DNA from: Hymenobacter polaris
Lineage (GTDB): Bacteria > Bacteroidota > Bacteroidia > Cytophagales > Hymenobacteraceae
Direction: 5' to 3'
Assembly: GCF_012927305.1 (NCBI RefSeq)
Contig: NZ_JABBGH010000003.1
Span: 620,001-684,000 of the forward strand
Length of the DNA stretch: 64,000 nucleotides
Below, piece after piece: positions 15,707 to 24,814 of this stretch. Within the stretch, counting starts at the first letter, position 1. Each line of letters starts with the position of its first letter. Made by a program: the position numbers and the translations under genes. Under the pieces are notes generated by a model. The model worked only from the letters and a program-made list of their open reading frames with translations, made no database searches and had not been told where the DNA came from.

Positions 15707-16093
15707 TTAGCGCTTCGAGAACTGGAACGAGCGGCGGGCTTTGCGCTTGCCGAACTTCTTGCGCTCCACCATGCGGGGGTCGCGCGTCATAAAGCCTTCC
15801 TTGCGCAGGGCCGATTTGATTTCGGCGTTGTCGCTTACCAAGGCCTTCGAGATGGCGAGGCGGATAGCCTCGGCCTGGCCGGCGATGCCGCCGCCACTCA
15901 CGTTGACCGTGATGTCGTACTGACCCACCTGCTCGAGGATGGCCAGGGGCTGGTTCACGATGTTCTCCAACAGCTCGTTGGCGAAGTAGGACTTCATGTC
16001 CCGGTTGTTGATAGTGATATTCCCTTGCCCGGCCTGCATGTAGATGCGAGCCACCGAGGTTTTTCTTCTACCAGAGGTGTTAGTAGCTGCCAT
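15707..16093 (-). CDS. rpsI: 30S ribosomal protein S9
   Basis: S9 reaches the P site with its basic tail. The 128-residue product has the GRRKTSVARIYMQAGQGNI start, GGGIAGQAEAIRLAISKAL and the final RKKFGKRKARRSFQFSKR, which ends in the invariant KR. It is transcribed from rplM (45-base gap) toward rpsB. Confidence 0.98.
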   Translation of the reverse strand: MAATNTSGRRKTSVARIYMQAGQGNITINNRDMKSYFANELLENIVNQPLAILEQVGQYDITVNVSGGGIAGQAEAIRLAISKALVSDNAEIKSALRKEGFMTRDPRMVERKKFGKRKARRSFQFSKR

Positions 16094-16138
16094 TAAAGTG
16101 GAAAAAATGCGGCCAAAATCGACCGTAAAAACGTTGAT

Positions 16139-16591
16139 TTACAGATTCTTCAGCTCGTAAGCTACAGGCTGCTGGGCTTCGTGCGGGTGCTCGGTGCCAG
16201 CGTACACGTACAGGTTGCGGAACTGCGCCGAACCCAGACGGTTGTCTTGCAGCATGCCTTTTACGGCGTGCTCAATGGCTTTGCGCGAATCGCGGTTCAG
16301 TTGCTCGCGCAGAGTGCGGCGCTTCTGGCCACCGGGATAGCCCGAGTGGGTGAGGTACACCTTCTCGGTTAGTTTCTTGCCCGTTACGCGCAGCTTGTCA
16401 GCGTTAATAACGATAACGTTATCGCCGCAGTCGGAGTTCGGGGTGAACGAGGGCTTGTGCTTGCCGCGCAGCAGGTTAGCGATTTGGCTGCACACGCGGC
16501 CCAGCGGGGCCACGCTGGCATCCACGATAACCCAGTTTTTCTGGGCGTTGGCCTTGTTGACGTGGGTCGTCTTGAAGCTCAGGTGGTCCAT
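16139..16591 (-). CDS. rplM: 50S ribosomal protein L13
   Basis: L13 is an early-assembly 50S protein. The 150-residue product has WVIVDASVAPLGRVCSQIAN, LRGKHKPSFTPNSDCGDNVI, the YLTHSGYPGGQKRRTL block and YAGTEHPHEAQQP near the end. It is first in the rplM-rpsI-rpsB-tsf group. A candidate promoter and a leader hairpin lie directly upstream. Confidence 0.98.
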   Translation of the reverse strand: MDHLSFKTTHVNKANAQKNWVIVDASVAPLGRVCSQIANLLRGKHKPSFTPNSDCGDNVIVINADKLRVTGKKLTEKVYLTHSGYPGGQKRRTLREQLNRDSRKAIEHAVKGMLQDNRLGSAQFRNLYVYAGTEHPHEAQQPVAYELKNL

Positions 16592-16630
16592 AGGAGTGGT
16601 AAAAATTACCGGCTAAACAATTGACAATAA

Positions 16631-16653
16631 ACCCCAAGCCGAGCGGGCTTGGG
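16631..16653 (-). promoter_or_regulatory. Leader hairpin upstream of rplM
   Basis: CCCCAAGC pairs with GCTTGGGG (arms 16631-16638 and 16646-16653) in the 5' untranslated region between the -7 element and the L13 start. On the minus strand it is followed by TTTATTG, so it could be an attenuator or a ribosomal-protein autoregulatory leader. Confidence 0.5.
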
Positions 16654-16665
16654 GAAAAACGGACA

Positions 16666-16673
16666 CAAAGGTA
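16666..16673 (-). promoter_or_regulatory. Promoter -7 element for rplM operon
   Basis: Read on the minus strand this is TACCTTTG, matching TAnnTTTG. A TTG (16694-16696 on the plus map as CAA) lies 20 bases upstream, the right -33 spacing. It would give a leader of about 70 bases containing the hairpin at 16631-16653. Confidence 0.65.
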
Positions 16674-16713
16674 CTGTTTTTTTGGCAGAACGCCAAGCGC
16701 AACCCATTAAACT

Positions 16714-18315
16714 TTAAGGCTGTGCGCGGGGCCTCGGGCCCGGCTGCCCGTACAACTCTAGCAAGCCGGTGGCGGAGCGAAATTGCTGCCGGTAGCCATA
16801 GCGCGCTAAATAGGCGGCTACCAGGGCCGCGTTAGCGGGGCTGGTAGCCGCCGCGGCCGCCCGGCCCCATAGCAGCACGTAAGTGGGCCGGTAAGCCCGT
16901 TGGTAAAGCACCGGATTCAGCCGGGTAGGGTACTGGCCATACTCGGAGATGGGCGAGCGGCCTGGCCGCCATACCAAGGGGAAATATCCGGTTTCGGCTT
17001 CGTAGTTCTCGTAGCACAGCAGCTGGGCTTCGGTCCCTAAGTAGCCCGCGGCATGCACAAATAAGGGCAGGTAGCTATCTAGCTCGGGGCCGCCGGGTAG
17101 TTGCGTTACGTCGGCATACGTGAGGGCGAGCAGACTGGTGCCCGGCCGGAGGTGGGGTAGCGCTGAGCGGTAGTCGGCCAGCGCAAGCTGGTAAGGCTCA
17201 AACTTCTGCCACCGGAAGCTCAGGAATAGGCTGGCTACCAAGGCGCCTACGCCCAGCCCTGCTACCCGGAGCGGCCGTGGCCAGGGTACAGCCCCTAGGC
17301 CCCCCAGCAGCACCAAGTAGCTGAGCAGCCCCCACCGCGGCCGGATGATGCTGCCGCCCGCTATTTCGTCGGGGAGGGCTACGTAGGCCACCAGTAGTAG
17401 CAGCAGCGCGCCCAGCCAGGGCAGCACGGGTCTTATGGCCGCCCCGCGCCATAGCTGCCCCGTGGCGGCCACTAGGGCCGCCAGCAGTAGCAGCGCCACC
17501 AGCCAGCGATAGGTGCCCTCGGCCGACCCGCTGTAGTGCAGCGCTTCGAGGCGCACCCAGCTCCAGAGGTTTTCACCATACTGCTGCGCGGGCTGCGCAG
17601 TGGCTGCCCCCTTGTGCCAGAAATACCACCCTAGCAAGGGAAGGGTAGGCGCGTAGGCTACCGCTAGCTGCCCTAGGGCCCGCAGCACTTGCCGCTGCTG
17701 CCAGCCCGCCGCAAGCGCCAGCAGCCCGAGTAGCAACCCCGAAACCAGGTAGGTAAGCGGATGGGCCAGAAACAATAGCGTGAGCAGGCCCGCTAGCGCC
17801 GCCACGCTCCCAAGCGTTCGGCCGGGCCGCACCTGGCGCAGCCAGTACCCGAGGGCCCACAGGAGGATAACTATGCTTAAGCAAAAATTATAGAATCCCC
17901 ACAGCAGTACTACGCTGTAAATCAAAGGAAAGCTGAGTACGGCCAGCCAGCTGGCATCGGGGCGCAGGGCGCCTAGCAGGTAGCGAAGAGCCAGCGGAAG
18001 CCCGGCCACGTAAAGGGTGAGTACAAGCTTATCGGCCAGCCACGGCGGCAGCGCGGTAAGCAAGCCGCCGAGCAGCAAGTGGCTGAGGTAATTGGGCTCG
18101 GGGTTGAAGTTGAACGCCAGTAGCTGGTGCGCCGCGCTACCGGGGTGCAGCAGCATAGCCTTTAGGAGCCACGCATTGTAGAGGTGCGCCGGCCCGTCGG
18201 AAGTCAGGAAGTAGCGGTGGCTCCACAGGGGCAGCAGGTGCGCCGCCAGCAGCAACCAAAATAGCCCCTGCTCCCAGCGAATGCGCAAACCGGCAGCGGT
18301 AGCAGGCGTGGGCAT
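16714..18315 (-). CDS. Polytopic membrane protein, GT-C glycosyltransferase-like
   Basis: I do not recognise a named family for this 533-residue protein. It has about eleven hydrophobic segments spread through residues 10-360. A first periplasmic loop with YFLTSDGPAHLYNAW places an Asp just after TM1, as in GT-C transferases. A soluble C-terminal part of about 150 residues follows (YLPLFVHAAGYLGTEAQLL, YLARYGYRQQF). That topology suggests transfer of sugars from lipid-linked donors, but the assignment is inference. It is nine bases downstream of the RluA-type gene on the same strand and is very GC- and Leu-rich. Confidence 0.6.
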   Translation of the reverse strand: MPTPATAAGLRIRWEQGLFWLLLAAHLLPLWSHRYFLTSDGPAHLYNAWLLKAMLLHPGSAAHQLLAFNFNPEPNYLSHLLLGGLLTALPPWLADKLVLTLYVAGLPLALRYLLGALRPDASWLAVLSFPLIYSVVLLWGFYNFCLSIVILLWALGYWLRQVRPGRTLGSVAALAGLLTLLFLAHPLTYLVSGLLLGLLALAAGWQQRQVLRALGQLAVAYAPTLPLLGWYFWHKGAATAQPAQQYGENLWSWVRLEALHYSGSAEGTYRWLVALLLLAALVAATGQLWRGAAIRPVLPWLGALLLLLVAYVALPDEIAGGSIIRPRWGLLSYLVLLGGLGAVPWPRPLRVAGLGVGALVASLFLSFRWQKFEPYQLALADYRSALPHLRPGTSLLALTYADVTQLPGGPELDSYLPLFVHAAGYLGTEAQLLCYENYEAETGYFPLVWRPGRSPISEYGQYPTRLNPVLYQRAYRPTYVLLWGRAAAAATSPANAALVAAYLARYGYRQQFRSATGLLELYGQPGPRPRAQP

Positions 18316-18323
18316 ACGTGGGG

Positions 18324-19037
18324 CTAGCGGTACTGCCCTAGGGTGTCTACCAGCACCCGGAAGTCCTTGGGATAAGGCGCTTCTACTACAATAGGCTGCC
18401 CATCCAGGCCCATAAAGCCTAGCTGCTTGGCGTGCAAGGCGAAGCGCTTGATGAAAGGCTGCTCCTGCTCGCCCTCCTTCAGGTTAAACTTCTTCTTGAG
18501 CGAGGAGAGGTAGAAGTCCTCGCCGCCGTAGAGGTGGTCGCCCACGATGGGGGTTTCCACGTAGGCCAGGTGCAGGCGTATCTGGTGCATACGGCCCGTT
18601 ACGGGCTCACACTGCACCAGCGCGTGGCGGGCATAGGTATCGAGGGTGGTGAAGCGGGTTTCGGCCGGCTTGCCCTTGTAAGCCAGGCGGGCCTTGCCGC
18701 TCTTAGTGGTTTCGATGTTGCGCTCCACGATAAACTTGTCGAGCGGCGGCGCGCCCCAGGTCACGGCGTGGTACACTTTGCTCACCTCACGGTTCTCGAA
18801 CTGCATGGCCAGGTGGCGGTAGGCCTCGGGGTGTTTGGCCAGGGCCAGGGCGCCGCTGGTGTCGCGGTCGAGGCGGTGGCCCACCTGGGCATCGTCGGCA
18901 TACTCGCGGGCCAGGCGCAGCAAGCTGGGCGCCACCCCAATGCGCTCGTCGAGCGTGGCTAGAAACGGCGGCTTGTTGACGACGATATAATCGTCGTTCT
19001 CAAACAGAATGAGGTCTTGGAACTTGGGTGGCTTCAT
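18324..19037 (-). CDS. RluA-family pseudouridine synthase
   Basis: The enzyme isomerises uridine to pseudouridine in rRNA or tRNA. The 237-residue product has the motif HRLDRDTSG at 54-62 with catalytic Asp57, then RMHQIRLHL and TPIVGDHLYGG typical of RluA/RluC/RluD. No S4 domain precedes the catalytic domain, so the RluA/TruC-like subgroup is more likely than RluC or RluD. Its substrate position cannot be told from sequence. It is co-directional with the kinase gene upstream (57-base gap) and the membrane protein downstream. Confidence 0.88.
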   Translation of the reverse strand: MKPPKFQDLILFENDDYIVVNKPPFLATLDERIGVAPSLLRLAREYADDAQVGHRLDRDTSGALALAKHPEAYRHLAMQFENREVSKVYHAVTWGAPPLDKFIVERNIETTKSGKARLAYKGKPAETRFTTLDTYARHALVQCEPVTGRMHQIRLHLAYVETPIVGDHLYGGEDFYLSSLKKKFNLKEGEQEQPFIKRFALHAKQLGFMGLDGQPIVVEAPYPKDFRVLVDTLGQYR

Positions 19038-19045
19038 GCAGAGTA

Positions 19046-19053
19046 CAAAGGTA
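19046..19053 (-). promoter_or_regulatory. Candidate -7 element for the RluA-type gene
   Basis: Minus-strand TACCTTTG, nine bases from the start codon, would give a nearly leaderless transcript. No clear TTG is found at -33. Confidence 0.4.
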
Positions 19054-19094
19054 CGGTGGCGGCTGCGCGCACTTGGCGCGCCCGCACCAGGGCC

Positions 19095-20183
19095 CTAGGG
19101 CTGCACCTTGGGCCTAGGCAGCTTAAACTCCATGGTAGTGCCCTCGCCCAGCACGCTCTTGATATGAATGGTAGACTTGTGCGCCTCCACGATGTGCTTG
19201 CTGATGGCCAGACCCAGGCCCGAGCCACCGGCGGCCCGCGAGCGGCTTTTCTCGACGCGGTAGAAGCGCTCGAAAATGCGCGCCTGGTGCTCGGGGGCAA
19301 TGCCGTTGCCATTGTCGCGCACGGCCACGCGCACGCTGCTGCGGCCGGGCGTAAGGGCTACCACCACCTGGCCCTCCTGCTCGCGGCCGTACTTCAAGGC
19401 GTTGTCAATCAGATTAATAAGAACTTGGCGAATGCGGTTACGGTCAGCTAGCACGGGGATTTCCTCGCCGGCCAGGTGGGGCGGGAAGAGGGTCAGCGTG
19501 GCGCCGCGCCGCTCGGCCTGCTGCCCCAGCAACTCAAACAGCTCGTGCACCAGCGCCACCAGGTCGAAGCGCTGGCGGCGCATGCGCACCACGCCCTTTT
19601 CGAGCTGCGCAATGGTCACCAAATCCTGCACCAGCGTGCCCAGCGTGTCGAGGCTGGCGGCGGCGCGGTGCAAGAACTTGCGGCGCATGGCCGGGTCCAT
19701 ACTAGAGGCGTCGGTGTCGGCCTCCTCCTCGTCCAGAATGGTATGCACGAAGCCCTGGGCGGCAAAGAGCGGCGTTTTCAACTCGTGCGATACGTCGGCC
19801 AGAAACTCGCGGCGCAGCGCTTGCAGGCGCTTCAGCTCATCCAGCTCCTGCTGGCGGCGCTGGGCGGTTGCTACTATCTCATCGCCTAGGCGGCGCAGGG
19901 GTTCGGGCCGAAACAAAAACTTGTTGCTCAGCTTCTTAAATTCTTTGCGCTTGATGTGCTCCAGGCGCGAGTAGATGCTGTTTATTTCGCGGAAGATGAG
20001 CGCCTCAAACGACAGGTAAATAAGCAGAAAGCAGGCCGCTACCGCCAGGCCGCCCGATAGAAACGCCTGGGAGCTAGGCAGCTGCGGAATATAAACGGCC
20101 GCCAGCGTGAGCACCCCCGCCACCAGCAGCGCAATAAGTATGGCAATAGTGCGCGACGACAGCAGGTGCAACAGCTTGAGCAT
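19095..20183 (-). CDS. PhoR-like sensor histidine kinase
   Basis: A membrane histidine kinase that probably pairs with the PhoB-like regulator encoded upstream. From MLKLLHLLSS the protein has 362 residues. It has two transmembrane helices (about 12-30 and 41-62) with only a short periplasmic link, a HisKA domain with FLADVSHELKTPLF (His133), and a HATPase domain with VLINLIDNALKYG, DNGNGI and GSGLGLAISK. The frame is open for 16 more codons 5', but those codons have no membrane or signal character. The lack of a sizeable sensor domain suggests that it senses within the membrane or through a partner. A hairpin repeat (20236-20319) separates it from the regulator gene. Confidence 0.9.
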   Translation of the reverse strand: MLKLLHLLSSRTIAILIALLVAGVLTLAAVYIPQLPSSQAFLSGGLAVAACFLLIYLSFEALIFREINSIYSRLEHIKRKEFKKLSNKFLFRPEPLRRLGDEIVATAQRRQQELDELKRLQALRREFLADVSHELKTPLFAAQGFVHTILDEEEADTDASSMDPAMRRKFLHRAAASLDTLGTLVQDLVTIAQLEKGVVRMRRQRFDLVALVHELFELLGQQAERRGATLTLFPPHLAGEEIPVLADRNRIRQVLINLIDNALKYGREQEGQVVVALTPGRSSVRVAVRDNGNGIAPEHQARIFERFYRVEKSRSRAAGGSGLGLAISKHIVEAHKSTIHIKSVLGEGTTMEFKLPRPKVQP

Positions 20184-20235
20184 AGGGCAGTTTAGTAGAA
20201 AAGAAGGCCTAGGGGCTCCGGGGGCCAACAAAGAA

Positions 20236-20319
20236 CGTCATGCTGAGCTTGCCGAAGCATCTCTACCGAACAGCCCCTAGGTGGCGTGGCAGAGATGCTT
20301 CGGCAAGCTCAGCATGACG
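20236..20319. repeat. Hairpin repeat, family 1 copy A
   Basis: Perfect 29-bp arms at 20236-20264 and 20291-20319 start CGTCATGCTGAGCTTGCCGA and flank a 26-base loop containing CCTAGG. It lies between the two-component regulator and kinase genes. Confidence 0.92.
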
Positions 20320-20348
20320 GTCTACTATCTTGCTAGGCTCAAGGGCTT

Positions 20349-21071
<723 letters not shown>

Positions 21072-21108
21072 AGTAAATAGGGCGAAAGGGGGAAGAACTT
21101 CCGCGCCG

Positions 21109-21116
21109 CAAAATTA
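21109..21116 (-). promoter_or_regulatory. Candidate -7 element for the response regulator
   Basis: Minus-strand TAATTTTG matches TAnnTTTG, 38 bases before the start codon. The -33 TTG is not obvious. Confidence 0.45.
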
Positions 21117-21164
21117 CCAGAACGTGACGGGGTGGCGGTATTACGTTTGTGTGAAGCCCCGACC

Positions 21165-21992
21165 CTAGGGCTGCGTTTGCTGCCGCGCCACCATGTTAAG
21201 CTTGGTTTTCAGCCCGTCGGCCTGGTACATATCCACCTTCACCGCGCCCACGAACAGCTCGGCTTGGAAGAGCACCGGAATCTTGTTCTTATCGTCGGAG
21301 AAGTAAACTTTAATAGCGTCCTCGCCGCGGAAGATGCGGTTTTTGGGCATCCGGGGCACCAGCTTGATGGCGTGCACCAGCCCGGCTTTGGTTTCTACCA
21401 GCTCGCGGCCCTTGTACACCACCTCTAGGTTGAAGGTGCCCTCGTCGAAGAAGCCGCCCACGTGGATGACCTCGCCGGGCTTCATGTGGTCGTAGTCGAG
21501 GGTGCGCAAAAAGTAGAAGCCGCTCACCAGTTCCTGCACGTTGTTGGGCACCTTAAAGGTGTAGCGGATAGGCTCTTTGGTGTGGGTTTGCAGCACGTTC
21601 ACTACGTCGCGTGCTTGGTCAAAGTCCACCACTTCCTTCTTGCGGTAGGTACCCTCGGCAATGTCGCGCGTCGAGCGCAGGGGCAAGATACTGGCTGTAT
21701 CGATGTAGGCCCGCCACTGGTCGCGCACGTGCATAAAGAAGTCGAACGACCCTAGGGTGCGCCCGCTCACGGTGGCGCGGTAGCAGGGGCGGTCGGCCAC
21801 GCGCTCTAAATTGCTGGAGGTTTCAATCACCGCCTCGCCCGCATTGATGATGCCGTAGTGCACCTTGTAGCGGATGGTTTCGCCGGTGCGGAAGCTGGCG
21901 TTGGGCCACAGGCGCACGGGCTCGGCCGTGCCAATTGGCTGCGTGAAGGCAGCGCACAGCAGTAGCAGGGGAACGAGTAACCAGCGACGCAT
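21165..21992 (-). CDS. DUF3108 exported protein
   Basis: From MRRWLLVPLLLL the protein has 275 residues with a signal peptide. The body matches DUF3108: FRTGETIRYKVHYGIINAGE, DQWRAYIDTASILPLRS, and a C-terminal lipocalin-like strand set ending KVDMYQADGLKTKLN. Members are periplasmic or outer-membrane proteins of unknown function in Bacteroidota and proteobacteria. The frame extends 34 codons further 5' without signal features, so the internal Met is preferred. A TAnnTTTG element precedes it. Confidence 0.8.
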   Translation of the reverse strand: MRRWLLVPLLLLCAAFTQPIGTAEPVRLWPNASFRTGETIRYKVHYGIINAGEAVIETSSNLERVADRPCYRATVSGRTLGSFDFFMHVRDQWRAYIDTASILPLRSTRDIAEGTYRKKEVVDFDQARDVVNVLQTHTKEPIRYTFKVPNNVQELVSGFYFLRTLDYDHMKPGEVIHVGGFFDEGTFNLEVVYKGRELVETKAGLVHAIKLVPRMPKNRIFRGEDAIKVYFSDDKNKIPVLFQAELFVGAVKVDMYQADGLKTKLNMVARQQTQP

Positions 21993-22049
21993 ACAAGTAA
22001 AAAACGAAAAGCAGGACCGCATCGGATTTACAAACGCCGGGCCAGCTCG

Positions 22050-22057
22050 CAAAAATA
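22050..22057 (-). promoter_or_regulatory. Candidate -7 element for the DUF3108 gene
   Basis: Minus-strand TATTTTTG fits TAnnTTTG 58 bases before the chosen start. Its position supports the shorter reading frame, because the longer one would begin upstream of it. Confidence 0.45.
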
Positions 22058-22094
22058 TGCGGTAGGCGCACGGTAATTTTTGCGGCCTAGGCAC

Positions 22095-22130
22095 AAAAAA
22101 GCCCCGCTGCCGAAGGGGCAGCGGGGCTTT
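22095..22130 (-). terminator. recA terminator
   Basis: GCCCCGCTGCC (22101-22111) pairs with GGCAGCGGGGC (22117-22127). On the minus strand it is followed by six T. It is 26 bases past the recA stop. Confidence 0.88.
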
Positions 22131-22152
22131 ATAGGCAGCGTCCTAAAAAATC

Positions 22153-23262
22153 TTAGAAAGTGTCTTCGCCGTCTTCGGGGCCGCTCATGTCCACCGGGAT
22201 AACGGCCTCGTCGCCCTTGGCCATCTGGCGAATTTTGCCTTCGATGGTATCGGCCAGCTCGGGATTGTCGAGCAGCAGGGTTTTCACGGCCTCGCGGCCT
22301 TGGCCAATCTTGTTGCCGTCGTAGCTAAACCACGAGCCCGACTTGCCAATAATGCCCATGTCCACCCCTAGGTCCACAATCTCGCCGACCTTGCTGATAC
22401 CCTGGCCGTAGATGATGTCGAACTCCACCACCTTGAAGGGCGGCGCTACCTTGTTTTTCACCACCTTCACCTTGGTGCGGTTACCGGTCACATTGTCCTT
22501 GTCCTCCTTAATCTGCCCGATGCGGCGGATGTCGAGGCGCACCGAGGCGTAGAACTTGAGGGCGTTACCGCCGGTCGTGGTTTCGGGCGAGCCGAACATC
22601 ACACCAATTTTCTCGCGCAGCTGGTTGATGAAGATGCACAAGCAGTTGGTTTTGTTGATGGTACCGGTGAGCTTGCGCAGGGCCTGGCTCATGAGGCGGG
22701 CGTGCAGACCCACTTTCGAGTCGCCCATGTCGCCTTCTAGCTCGCCTTTCGGCACTAGGGCGGCCACTGAGTCAATAACGATAATATCAATGGCGCCGGA
22801 GCTGATGAGCTGGTCGGCGATTTCGAGGGCCTGCTCGCCGTTGTCGGGCTGCGCGATGAGGAGGTTATCCACGTCGATATTCAGCTTCTTGGCGTAGGCC
22901 GGGTCGAAGGCGTGCTCGGCGTCGATGAAAGCGGCCGTGCCCCCAGCTTTCTGGGCCTCGGCAATGGCGTGCATGGTCAGGGTCGTCTTACCGCTCGACT
23001 CCGGGCCGTAAATCTCGATGACGCGGCCGCGGGGCAGCCCGCCGATGCCCAGGGCAATATCGAGCGAGAGCGAGCCGGTGCTGATGGCCGGAATGTCGTT
23101 CACTTTCTGGTCCGAGAGTTTCATCACGGTACCTTTGCCGAAGGCCTTGTCAAGCTTCTCGAGCGTTAGCGCGAGGGCTTTGGCTTTCTCAACGGCCGGG
23201 TCGCCACTTTTTTCGGCTTTCTCGGCTTTTTCTGGTTTTTCGGCTTTGGTTGCTAAGGCCAT
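22153..23262 (-). CDS. recA: Recombinase RecA
   Basis: RecA forms filaments on single-stranded DNA, catalyses strand exchange and triggers LexA cleavage. The 369-residue product has Walker A GPESSGKT at 86-93, the VDNLLIAQPDNGEQAL block, IIVIDSVAALVPKGELEGD, and the L2-region MFGSPETTTGGNALKFYASV. The first 30 residues are an Ala/Lys/Glu-rich extension (AEKPEKAEKAEKSG) that most RecA proteins lack. It has its own terminator and diverges from an outer-membrane protein gene. Confidence 0.98.
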   Translation of the reverse strand: MALATKAEKPEKAEKAEKSGDPAVEKAKALALTLEKLDKAFGKGTVMKLSDQKVNDIPAISTGSLSLDIALGIGGLPRGRVIEIYGPESSGKTTLTMHAIAEAQKAGGTAAFIDAEHAFDPAYAKKLNIDVDNLLIAQPDNGEQALEIADQLISSGAIDIIVIDSVAALVPKGELEGDMGDSKVGLHARLMSQALRKLTGTINKTNCLCIFINQLREKIGVMFGSPETTTGGNALKFYASVRLDIRRIGQIKEDKDNVTGNRTKVKVVKNKVAPPFKVVEFDIIYGQGISKVGEIVDLGVDMGIIGKSGSWFSYDGNKIGQGREAVKTLLLDNPELADTIEGKIRQMAKGDEAVIPVDMSGPEDGEDTF

Positions 23263-23410
23263 GGGCTAGGGGAGGTTGAAAACTTGAGGTTGGTAAATCT
23301 ACGATGTTTTGGCTTGCGGCCGACCGGCAATTTTCATTTACCGTTCTGTTATTCGGCGGCCATTTCTAACACCAGGCTTACCGGTTTTGTGCCGGCCGCG
23401 ACTCAAATTT

Positions 23411-24664
23411 ATGGGGAAATTTCTAAAAAATTTAGTTTGCCTTGCAAGCCTGCTAATTACAGCCGCGCCGGCCTGGGCTCAGCTGGATAACCGAGCGTTT
23501 ACGTCGCCTGCGCCGGGCTTCCCTAGGGCGGGTAAAGTCGTATATCCTGACTTCATTGGGCCAAAGGAGTACGTTGACTCTATGGCGGCTGAACAAGATG
23601 CTCATTTAAAAACCTATGAAGTTGAAAAAGGCGACCTCCGCATCGCCCTAAATAGCTTCACCTTCTTTAAAGACAACGAATACTTCAACGAGATTGTCGA
23701 AGGCTACACCCTATTCGGCACGCAGCTGAACCCGCAGCTCGTGTACTACCCCACCAAAAACCTGCGCCTGGAGGGCGGCATGTTTCTGTGGAAGGACTTT
23801 GGCAATCCGCAGCTGCGGCAGGTGCGGCCCACATTTCGGGCTACCTGGACGGTGGGCAATAACCACTTCATTTTCGGCAACATCCTGCCCAATCTCAACC
23901 ACCAGTACATCGAGCCACTGTTCGACTTTGAGCGCGTGATGCTAAAGCCGTTGGAAGAAGGCTTGCAGTACCGCCTCACCAGCAAGCGCGTGTTTCTGGA
24001 CGTGTGGGTGGACTGGCTGAAGCAGGAGTATCCCGGCGTGGCCTACCAGGAGCAGATTGCCGGCGGCCTCAGCAGTAGCTTCCGCCTCACCGGCGACAAT
24101 AGCCCGGTGCAGCTCAGTATCCCGTTCCAATTTACGGCCCGGCACTTCGGCGGGCAGATTGACACGTTGCACGCACCGGTGCAAACGCTGTTCAACTATG
24201 CTACTGGCGTGGTGGCCCGGCTGCCCCTAGGGGGGCCGGTGCTGCAAGCCGTGCGCCTCAACGCTTACGGCACGCTGTACCGCGATAACTCGGGCTTTTT
24301 TCGGCTGCCCTATACCCAAGGCCACGGCCTCTACCTCAACGGCACCCTAGAGACGCGCTACGCCGACCTGATGGTGAGCTACTGGCAGGGGCACCAGTTC
24401 TACGCCCCCCTAGGGGCCCCCTACTACCAAAGCGTGGCCTCGCGCTACGGCACGCCCGGCTACACCGATGCCGAGCGCCGCCTGCTGCTGGTGCGCCTGC
24501 TGCGCGACTTCCGCATCTCGGACGCGGCTGCCGTGACGGTGCGCGTGGAGCCGGTGTACGATATCGGCAACAAGATTTTGGACTACTCCTTCGGCGTGTA
24601 CCTCAACTTCCGGCAGGAGTGGCTGCTGGGCAACCTGGCCCGCCGGGTGCGGGTGGGCCAGTGA
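23411..24664 (+). CDS. Uncharacterised outer-membrane-type protein
   Basis: The start at MGKFLKNLVCLASLLITAAP gives a signal peptide ending in WAQ and a mature protein of about 394 residues rich in aromatic alternating strands (NPQLVYYPTKNLRLEGGMFL, RLNAYGTLYRDNSGFF, FGVYLNFRQEWLL). It ends in a strand-rich region, consistent with a beta-barrel or porin-like protein. I recognise no named family. The frame is open 34 codons upstream, but that part contains no export signal. It diverges from recA and is followed by a hairpin repeat. Confidence 0.65.
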   Translation: MGKFLKNLVCLASLLITAAPAWAQLDNRAFTSPAPGFPRAGKVVYPDFIGPKEYVDSMAAEQDAHLKTYEVEKGDLRIALNSFTFFKDNEYFNEIVEGYTLFGTQLNPQLVYYPTKNLRLEGGMFLWKDFGNPQLRQVRPTFRATWTVGNNHFIFGNILPNLNHQYIEPLFDFERVMLKPLEEGLQYRLTSKRVFLDVWVDWLKQEYPGVAYQEQIAGGLSSSFRLTGDNSPVQLSIPFQFTARHFGGQIDTLHAPVQTLFNYATGVVARLPLGGPVLQAVRLNAYGTLYRDNSGFFRLPYTQGHGLYLNGTLETRYADLMVSYWQGHQFYAPLGAPYYQSVASRYGTPGYTDAERRLLLVRLLRDFRISDAAAVTVRVEPVYDIGNKILDYSFGVYLNFRQEWLLGNLARRVRVGQ

Positions 24665-24694
24665 GCGCGGAATATTGCATAAAATACCAAGAAG

Positions 24695-24788
24695 CGGTCA
24701 TGCTGAGCCTGCCGAAGCATCTCTACCGCCCCGCTAGGACAGCACTAAGCGGGGCGGTAGAGATGCTTCGGCAGGCTCAGCATGACCG
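24695..24788. repeat. Hairpin repeat, family 1 copy B
   Basis: Arms of 41 bases (24695-24735, 24748-24788) are perfectly complementary with a 12-base loop. Compared with copy A, the GCTTGCC segment is GCCTGCC, and the opposite arm carries the matching change. It lies between convergent genes. Confidence 0.93.
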
Positions 24789-24814
24789 TCTAGTTTTCTG
24801 CCGGTAGGGGCAGC

